Assembly: GCF_019966545.1 (NCBI RefSeq)
Contig: NZ_JAIMIC010000005.1
Span: 124,001-188,000, forward strand
DNA: 64,000 nucleotides
Direction: 5' to 3'
Origin: Heliomarina baculiformis
GTDB lineage: Bacteria > Pseudomonadota > Alphaproteobacteria > Rhodobacterales > Rhodobacteraceae
The stretch's first letter is position 1. Each line of letters starts with the position of its first letter. This document shows, piece by piece, positions 58,745 to 64,000 of this stretch. The notes beneath the pieces were generated by a model. The model ran no database searches and was not told where the DNA came from. It was given only the letters and a program-made list of their open reading frames with translations. Position numbers and translations under genes: made by a program.

Positions 58745-59737
58745 TCAGAACTTACCCAAGTAGTCTCGTATCAACGCTTCGGTTTCAGGGGCATCGACGA
58801 TATCAAGATGCCCGGCGCCCTCCACGACATGGTAACGTCCCTTGTCTGTCACATCGCTCAAAAGGGATTCGTATGCTTCCGCAACCATCGCTTCGTCCTG
58901 TGCGCCTGCGATCAAGAGAAACGGCGGGAGTTCGGCGACATCCGCAAGGTATTTACTTCGAGGTGCGAAGGATGTGTTGAGCCGCCAGCTATAAGACGTG
59001 GTCGCGTAGTGGCCAAGTGGACCATCCAAAATTGCTTTAGGCATGTTGAACTGGATCATGTCGAGTTGGTCAAGCCAATGGATGCCAACGTTGTTGAGCA
59101 TCGACAATCCGATAATGCGGCGGGTCAATACATGCGCCCAGCCCCCTGAATTGGGCCTTGTCGTAGGGGCATTGTGCTTGAGAAACGGCGCCAGAAGAAT
59201 GGTGCCACCGAGTTTTCCGCTATTTTCGCCTCCTGCAAAACGCACCACGATCCCGCCACCGGAAGAGTGGCCCAGCAGGATAGGCTCGCGCGGATCGTCT
59301 GCCATCAGGTCTGTGATATCGTCCTCGAATTGTCCGATGTAATCCACATCACCACGTCGCACAGGTCTGTCACCGTGGCCTCGAAGCGTGACTGCCTTGA
59401 CCTCGGCGACATCCCTGAGCGCCCATGCCAGTCGGTCAAATTGTCCGCCAAACCATCCTGAGCCATGAACCATAATGATCAGAGGTAAGCTTTCGCTGCC
59501 TCCCGCCTTTACGTGGGTATATGAAAGCTCCGCGCCATCACGCGCGTGATAGGTCTTGCGGGTGAATTCGGGTGTTTCCGGTGGGACAAAAGCACCTGAC
59601 GCGATGACTTCGGTGAAATTCAGCCCATCACGCGATTGGAGTGCTTTGGGACGTTGGGAGACTATAAGAGCTAGGGCAATAGCAAAGTAGATACTGACTG
59701 AGATCGCGGCGAAAGTCAGGATATTTGAAGTCAACAA
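58745..59737 (-). CDS. Membrane-anchored alpha/beta hydrolase
   Basis: A 330-residue hydrolase with an N-terminal membrane segment (ILTFAAISVSIYFAIALALIV). The nucleophile elbow is LGHSSGGG, the acid in GAQDEA and the His in GAGHLDIV; VMVHG-type oxyanion region reads LIIMVHGSGWFGG. The active site is complete. Substrate unknown; it may face the periplasm. Confidence 0.82.
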   Translation of the reverse strand: MLTSNILTFAAISVSIYFAIALALIVSQRPKALQSRDGLNFTEVIASGAFVPPETPEFTRKTYHARDGAELSYTHVKAGGSESLPLIIMVHGSGWFGGQFDRLAWALRDVAEVKAVTLRGHGDRPVRRGDVDYIGQFEDDITDLMADDPREPILLGHSSGGGIVVRFAGGENSGKLGGTILLAPFLKHNAPTTRPNSGGWAHVLTRRIIGLSMLNNVGIHWLDQLDMIQFNMPKAILDGPLGHYATTSYSWRLNTSFAPRSKYLADVAELPPFLLIAGAQDEAMVAEAYESLLSDVTDKGRYHVVEGAGHLDIVDAPETEALIRDYLGKF

Positions 59738-60150
59738 GAGTCTCCAGATGAGCGTAGTCAGAATTCTCGGAGCGGTATAATATTGTGCCCGCGTTTCACA
59801 GGTTTCGTCCGGCGCTTAAACTCAAATAACCTGAATAAGTCGATAGCGGACATCGGCTTGTGAAAAGTCACTGTCTGCTTTGCCCCGCATTTCTGTCGTT
59901 TGCGGTAAGATAGGCAACCCTCCTTGATTGCTGGGTTGGGTTCGCACGCTACTGAGAGCTTTAGAGATGCCCGGAACTTGGGCTGGCAATCATTGGTCCG
60001 ACATTTTCCGAGTCTCAAAGCAGAATGAGCACCCCGACAGATATGGTGCCTTTGGAACCGCTCCGCCCGAAGTGGCAAATTGAACAAGCCCGTCGGGCGT
60101 CGATAGCGCAAGGGCGGCAATAACATTCTCAGGTTCATAAAATACGCAAT
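59738..60150. other. Non-coding stretch between the hydrolase and the stress operon
   Basis: Over 400 bases without a gene I can support; a 160-codon minus-strand frame here has no domain pattern and biased, Cys/Arg-rich composition. Phrases such as CTGTCTGCTTTG and GTCTCAAAGCAGAATG look like decayed repeat DNA. Confidence 0.45.
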
Positions 60151-60175
60151 GGAACCAATTCTGTCGCAATGCGTC
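60151..60175 (+). promoter_or_regulatory. EcfG-type (general stress) promoter-like motif
   Basis: GGAAC (60151-60155), 16-base spacer, CGTC (60172-60175) closely match the alphaproteobacterial EcfG consensus GGAAC-N16/17-CGTT, with one mismatch at the last -10 base. It lies about 50 bases before a small ORF and 140 before the Ndi-like gene. Confidence 0.45.
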
Positions 60176-60221
60176 ATTTCAACACATTGATGCGGTTCAG
60201 TAATGCCGCGGGGGGAATTCA

Positions 60222-60287
60222 GATGTGCAGCATAGGCCATTTGCTCGGGCTTCCGATTATCGTCGCCTTCCTGAATGCCGTCGCCTG
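60222..60287 (+). CDS. Possible 21-aa hydrophobic leader peptide
   Basis: A 21-codon ORF, MCSIGHLLGLPIIVAFLNAVA, with GGGGGGAAT seven bases upstream of the ATG. It sits between the stress-type promoter motif and the Ndi-like gene, 30 bases ahead of the latter, so it may be a small cargo protein or leader. Confidence 0.4.
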
Positions 60288-60317
60288 ACCGCTGCGAACG
60301 CTCAGAAAGGAACGATT

Positions 60318-60905
60318 ATGCCACAACGACAAATCCCAACGCAGACACGGGATAGCACCGAGACTGCCGGAGATACAGTGAAAGAGTTGGGCGCTGAAGC
60401 CAGAGAGGCTGCAGACAACTTGAAGAACCGGGCTACGGAAGAAGCCTCGAAGCGCGGCGATGCCGTCAAGGACGGTGTCGCCGACGAGATTTCGAATATG
60501 GGCGACGCACTGCGCCGCGCAGCGGACGAACTCAGAGGTGGCTCGCCACAAGAACGGACATTCGGGCAGATGGCGTCAGCTCTTGCGGACGTGTCTGACA
60601 GCGTGCGCGACAAGGACTTCGGTGAAATGGCCGGCAACCTTTCGCAGTTCGCCCGTAGTAATCCGCTAGCATTTCTGGGCGGCGCCGCCCTTTTGGGATT
60701 TGCAGGCACGCGTATCGCACGCGCCTCCGAACGGCATCGCGAGCGCTCCGTCGATCTCTCTGAGGTACTCGGAAGCGACGATGATGACGACCTCTTAGGC
60801 CACGAAATCACACGACGGCCGGGCACCCCAGCTGAGGCAGCAGATCTCAAAGCGAAAGCGGCGCCTGTTGGGACTAATCCGGCCGTTAAAGGAGAAGAAC
60901 TATGA
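60318..60905 (+). CDS. Nutrient deprivation-induced (Ndi-like) protein
   Basis: A 195-residue hydrophilic, Ala/Glu/Lys/Asp-rich protein with repeated helical heptads (TVKELGAEAREAADNLKNRATEEASK), one hydrophobic segment near residues 114-133 (NPLAFLGGAALLGFAGTRIA) and an acidic DDDDDLL stretch. It matches proteins called nutrient deprivation-induced in Rhizobiales. AAAGGA gives a good start at 60318. Overlaps the next gene by 4 bases. Confidence 0.75.
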   Translation: MPQRQIPTQTRDSTETAGDTVKELGAEAREAADNLKNRATEEASKRGDAVKDGVADEISNMGDALRRAADELRGGSPQERTFGQMASALADVSDSVRDKDFGEMAGNLSQFARSNPLAFLGGAALLGFAGTRIARASERHRERSVDLSEVLGSDDDDDLLGHEITRRPGTPAEAADLKAKAAPVGTNPAVKGEEL

Positions 60906-61309
60906 CCTCGACCGATCATGACCGCACCGAAAGCACGGGTTCGCTCTTCAGCGAAGCGATCACGCACGTATCTTCCCTCGTCCGTAGCGAAGTTGATCTG
61001 GCCCGGGCCGAAGTCGACCAAAACCTGCGGCGGGCTCTGTCCGCTATTGGCATGCTGGTTGCAGCAGTAGTCGCGGCACTCGTGGCATTGAATGTCATGG
61101 CAGCTGCCGTTGTAACGGGGCTCACCGAAGCCGGAGTAGACGCAGTATGGGCCGCGCTCATCGTTGGTGTCGTGCTTGGATTGATCGCCGCAGCGTTGAT
61201 TGCCAAGGGGAGCAAGGATCTAAAGCTTTCGAGCCTTGCGCCGACCAGAACTGTTGAAAACATCAAGCGCGACGCGAATGCAATTCAAGGAGGTCGGACC
61301 AATGGCTGA
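60902..61309 (+). CDS. Holin-X family (holin superfamily III, DUF1469-like) membrane protein
   Basis: A 135-residue protein: an N-terminal amphipathic helix (SLVRSEVDLARAEVDQNLRR), then two membrane segments (about 48-72 and 80-103). This family is labelled phage holin but in chromosomes usually accompanies stress genes rather than lysis. Overlaps on both sides (4 and 8 bases). Confidence 0.8.
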   Translation: MTSTDHDRTESTGSLFSEAITHVSSLVRSEVDLARAEVDQNLRRALSAIGMLVAAVVAALVALNVMAAAVVTGLTEAGVDAVWAALIVGVVLGLIAAALIAKGSKDLKLSSLAPTRTVENIKRDANAIQGGRTNG

Positions 61310-62486
61310 CAATCGCACACCGGACGAAATCGAACGTGATATCGAGCGAGAGAGGTCCCAGCTCGGCAGTAAAGTCGACGAACTGCAGAACCGGCTTTCA
61401 CCCGAGGGCATCCTGCGAGAAGTGGGTCGCGGATTATCCGATCATGGACAGGACATTGGCGAGGCAATTACCCAATCAGTCAAACGTAATCCTGTTGCAC
61501 TGGCTTTAACCGGAATAGGTTTGGCATGGCTGGTCAGCGGTCGGTCGTGGGAAAAAGATAAGGAACGTCTGGTTCCGGATTCTTCCAAAAGCGACCGCGC
61601 GACACCGGCAAAATCCCGGCTCGATTATAGCGGCTCTGGTACAGAACCCCGCGCCTCGCAAGGCGATCATCGAACCGCGCCTACTGGTCCCGCAACCCAT
61701 TCCCTCGGTGAGGCTGGCCTCGCTAGTGCTCATGGCAACCGGCGTGTCGCTCAGGATTGGCTCTATGCCGACGATGATGATTTCTGGGATGACTACGATC
61801 AGGACGATCATGATGATGGTCCCGGGCTCTATGACCGCGTCTCGGACGGCGCGTCCCGTGCCGCCGATAGCGCCCGGGACAAAGCTCAGAAGACTGGCGA
61901 CAGCGTCCGCTCTGCAGGGCAGAGTGCTGCGGACAGTGTGGCCAGTGCCAGAGATTCCGTTTCCGCACGTGCGAAACGCATTCGCCGGCGCCTTTCCCAT
62001 GGGACAGATACGCTGAGCGAAGAAGCGCGGGAGCGCGTGATTTCGGCGAGATGGGCGGCTGTACGGGCACGCAGATCCGTTGCTCGACGTGCTCAGACGG
62101 GCACCGATCAGGCTCAGCGCTTTTTTGAACAGAATCCTCTTGTCGTCGGGGGGCTTGCACTTGCCGCCGGTGCTATACTTGCCGGAACACTGCCCCGCAC
62201 GAGACAGGAAGACGATTGGTTCGGCGAGCGGTCGGACAGATACTATGACAAGGCAGAGCGGATGTTGGCGGACGAGCGCCAGAAGGCTCTGAAAGTCGCC
62301 GATCGCGCTGCTGAAACTGCTCAGGAGGTTCTTGAGGAAGAGCGCGCAAAAATCGACGATCAGGCGCCGGGTGACAAGTCTGCGGCCGAACATATCGCAG
62401 ATGAGGTTCGCACTGGCGTCTCGAAAGTTGCAGACGCAAGCCGAGAGGAAGCCGAGAAGCAAAAACTCGGTAGTTCAAGCTCGTGA
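61302..62486 (+). CDS. DUF3618 domain protein
   Basis: A 394-residue protein. The N-terminal DUF3618 motif is RTPDEIERDIERERSQLGSKVDEL; two hydrophobic segments follow (NPVALALTGIGLAWLVSG and NPLVVGGLALAAGAILAGTLP) linked by a long charged, Asp/Ser/Ala-rich coil containing DDDDFWDDYDQDDHDDG. The C-terminal helix is Lys/Glu/Ala-rich. It likely tethers a long coiled region at the membrane. Overlaps the genes on both sides. Confidence 0.8.
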   Translation: MADNRTPDEIERDIERERSQLGSKVDELQNRLSPEGILREVGRGLSDHGQDIGEAITQSVKRNPVALALTGIGLAWLVSGRSWEKDKERLVPDSSKSDRATPAKSRLDYSGSGTEPRASQGDHRTAPTGPATHSLGEAGLASAHGNRRVAQDWLYADDDDFWDDYDQDDHDDGPGLYDRVSDGASRAADSARDKAQKTGDSVRSAGQSAADSVASARDSVSARAKRIRRRLSHGTDTLSEEARERVISARWAAVRARRSVARRAQTGTDQAQRFFEQNPLVVGGLALAAGAILAGTLPRTRQEDDWFGERSDRYYDKAERMLADERQKALKVADRAAETAQEVLEEERAKIDDQAPGDKSAAEHIADEVRTGVSKVADASREEAEKQKLGSSSS

Positions 62487-63433
62487 GCGAACCCGAAAAT
62501 CTAGGCCATATGGCCGCTCTCCCGCGCCAGATTTCTTGGCGCGGGTGGTTGGCTATTCTCAAGCGTGTCGTCGGGCAGATTTCAAAAGACCACGTCATGC
62601 TTATCTCAGCAGGCGTGGCATTTTACGGGCTTCTCGCGCTTTTCCCGGGGATCACAGCCCTTATGGCCGTTGCCGGACTGGTACTTGAACCAAGTCAGGT
62701 CACGGATCAAATTAATAACCTTACTGCGTTTGTGCCGCAGGCTGCTGCAGATATCATCATAGGACAGGCGGCCGCTGTTGCCGGAAGTCAAAACGGCGGG
62801 CTTGGAGTTGCAGCGGTTGTTGGTTTTGCCCTCGCGCTCTGGTCAGCCTCGGCCGGGGTTGGCAGTTTGATTGAAGGCATTAACGTTGCCTATGACGAGA
62901 CCGAAGAACGTGGCATGATCCGGCTGTACTTGACCAGGTTGGCTTTGACGCTGGTACTGATAGTTGGGATGATCGGCGGTCTCTTTGCAACGATAGTTCT
63001 TCCATCGATACTTCAATTGCTCGCGCTCGGTCCAACAACTGAATTCCTGATAGGCATTTTTCGCTGGATCACGCTCACCGTGCTCACTGTCTTAGGCATC
63101 AGCCTTCTTTACAGGGTGGCGCCATGTCGCCAGCCCGCCCGTTATCGCTGGCTCATCCCGGGTGCACTCATCGCGACGGTCCTGTGGATAGCGGCTTCAG
63201 CGAGCTTCGCGCTCTATGTCAAAAACTTCGGAAGTTACCAGGAAACCTTTGGAGCGCTGGCAGGAGTGATAATTTTGCTCATGTGGCTTTGGATTTCTTC
63301 CGTTCTGATCCTGACTGGTGCTGAAATCAATTCTGAAGCTGAGGCTCAAACCCGTATCGATACGACAACCGGAGCGCCTATGCCTATGGGCGCAAGAGGT
63401 GCCGTAAAGGCCGATAAGTTGGCCGGGCGGTAG
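62483..63433 (+). CDS. YihY/BrkB family inner-membrane protein
   Basis: A 316-residue polytopic protein starting with GTG inside the DUF3618 stop. It has six membrane segments and the family blocks SAGVAFYGLLALFPGITALM, ASAGVGSLIEGINVAYDE and WRWITLTV-like helices ending in LMWLWISSVLILTGAEIN. The family was once called ribonuclease BN; function is unclear. Last gene of the coupled operon and of the island. Confidence 0.88.
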   Translation: MSEPENLGHMAALPRQISWRGWLAILKRVVGQISKDHVMLISAGVAFYGLLALFPGITALMAVAGLVLEPSQVTDQINNLTAFVPQAAADIIIGQAAAVAGSQNGGLGVAAVVGFALALWSASAGVGSLIEGINVAYDETEERGMIRLYLTRLALTLVLIVGMIGGLFATIVLPSILQLLALGPTTEFLIGIFRWITLTVLTVLGISLLYRVAPCRQPARYRWLIPGALIATVLWIAASASFALYVKNFGSYQETFGALAGVIILLMWLWISSVLILTGAEINSEAEAQTRIDTTTGAPMPMGARGAVKADKLAGR

Positions 63434-63528
63434 GTCAGACCAACCGCTCACACAGTCACCTTTTGTTCACGTTTTGTCGCTCTGACGTAAATCGGCTCAA
63501 CTATTTGAGATAAATTGGTTTCGACCGA

Positions 63529-63585
63529 ATTCAAAATCCCCCGTCCTAACGGACGTGCCGGTTCGAGTCCGGCCTTGGGTACCAA
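63529..63585 (+). repeat. attR: 57-bp direct repeat of tRNA-Leu 3' end
   Basis: Exact copy of 52444-52500, lacking the 5' half of the tRNA, so it is not a second tRNA gene. It marks the right boundary of the island. Confidence 0.93.
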
Positions 63586-63873
63586 TATCTTTCGGGGCGC
63601 ATTACCCTGATTGTCGCAGGCGTGAGACCAGAGGCGGTCTGGCTCCCTCATGCACCGCAGGTCAGCTTTCGATGACCGGGCGAACACCTGCTAAGCTTTG
63701 ATCGATCGGCGCTCAGGCAAGACTTATCAAGCTTTGCCTGAAGCACGGATATTCAACCTCCGTTGGTAAGGTTCAGTTCGTGCCATTCTGAAAGCGCTGC
63801 TCTCGGTGCATAAAACCCGAACAAAACCTGAAATTCGAACTTAACCTGACAACAAAGCGTACAGAGGCTATTT
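63586..63873. other. Chromosomal flank right of the island
   Basis: About 290 bases without a clear gene. It contains an 8-bp inverted repeat TCAGGCAA (63713-63720) with TTGCCTGA (63734-63741). Confidence 0.5.
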
Positions 63874-63936
63874 ATGTCTCTCGTTCACAAGTTTTTTCAG
63901 CAGAACGCGCGCGACATTCCAGCTGCCGCCAACTAG
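63874..63936 (+). CDS. Possible 20-aa peptide (small ORF)
   Basis: A 20-codon ORF, MSLVHKFFQQNARDIPAAAN, with GAGG six bases before the ATG and a gene start about 47 bases downstream. It could be a leader peptide; evidence is only the ribosome site. Confidence 0.28.
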   Translation: MSLVHKFFQQNARDIPAAAN

Positions 63937-63982
63937 CTTGCGGTGACCGCACAGGCCGGTCCACGAGCAGGAGAGCCATTTC

Positions 63983-64000
63983 ATGTTTGCCATTATCGTC
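63983..64000 (+). CDS. Start of a gene running off the window
   Basis: ATG at 63983 preceded by GGAGAG begins MFAIIV, cut by the window end. Six codons are too few to assign a function. Confidence 0.45.

Larger units (their letters stand above)
52444..63585. mobile_element. 11.1-kb integrative genomic island in tRNA-Leu(CAA)
   Basis: Bounded by perfect 57-bp direct repeats of the tRNA-Leu 3' end (52444-52500 and 63529-63585), with a tyrosine integrase next to the left repeat. Contents are int and alpA; a ParB-like remnant; a beta-helix pseudogene; a LysE pseudogene; a hydrolase; and the ndi-holin-DUF3618-YihY operon. No structural or replication genes of a complete phage remain, so it is a decayed, cargo-bearing element that may be immobile or need a helper. 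Confidence 0.92.

Noticed and set aside
59758..60240. 160-codon minus-strand frame in the gap before the stress operon
   Set aside because: No domain, no ribosome site, and Cys/Arg-rich composition typical of non-coding DNA.
60902..61309. Phage lysis cassette in the island
   Set aside because: The holin-X family gene is coupled to stress genes and has no endolysin partner.
63448..63687. 79-codon minus-strand frame over the right att repeat
   Set aside because: It reads the reverse complement of the tRNA-Leu fragment; the VPKAGLEPARP phrase is a well-known annotation artefact of that tRNA.
1..64000. CRISPR arrays, intact insertion sequences, rRNA operons
   Set aside because: No spaced repeats, transposase genes or rRNA sequence were seen.

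Overview
The window looks like chromosome from a marine alphaproteobacterium of the Rhodobacteraceae (Roseobacter group). The reasons are high GC, the block ppiD-trpE...trpGDC-moaC-moeA-lexA / comEC / gltX / gltA, an alphaproteobacterial GTTC-N7-GTTC LexA box, a holin and muramidase pair of the kind that lyses gene transfer agent (GTA) producers, a class II ribonucleotide reductase (NrdJ), and an interspersed repeat typical of this family. Genus and species cannot be read from the sequence.

Layout. 1-8120: tail of an indolepyruvate:ferredoxin oxidoreductase, an acyltransferase, murI and argC. Then come cytochrome c maturation genes (ccmE, ccmF, ccmH), interrupted after ccmE by a muramidase-holin pair, and an enoyl-CoA hydratase family gene. 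8531-25840: housekeeping block, mostly on the minus strand, with gltA, gltX, lexA, moeA, moaC, trpCDG, a GH25 lipoprotein, trpE, a PpiD-like foldase and an aminotransferase; comEC and a YibQ-type gene lie on the plus strand. 25919-34492: gpt, an SRPBCC protein, fabI, pdxH, a double cold-shock protein, a DUF192 protein, tRNA-Pro, a lipoprotein and nrdJ. 34493-36048: small accessory stretch with a DUF2188 protein, a structured-RNA candidate ending in a strong terminator, and an overlapping membrane-peptide and ribbon-helix-helix pair. 36049-52265: aminotransferase, cysS, cimA, a squalene-synthase-like protein, an MFS carrier, a coupled cobK-glycosylase-esterase set, HNH and ferritin-like genes, an arginine catabolism pair (arginase, ornithine cyclodeaminase) with a divergent Lrp regulator, a Rieske oxygenase, dsbB and yqaA.

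52444-63585 is an 11.1 kb integrative island in tRNA-Leu(CAA), bounded by perfect 57-bp direct repeats. It carries a tyrosine integrase and an AlpA-like protein at its left end. The middle is wreckage: a ParB-like remnant, a long beta-helix or tail-spike-like pseudogene with two stops and a frameshift, and a frameshifted LysE exporter. The right end is intact cargo: an alpha/beta hydrolase and four translationally coupled envelope or stress genes (Ndi-like, holin-X family, DUF3618, YihY) downstream of a motif resembling an EcfG general-stress promoter. This cargo operon is the strongest candidate for an under-described system here.

Family assignments rest on recognisable motifs and gene order read by eye; no database search was run.
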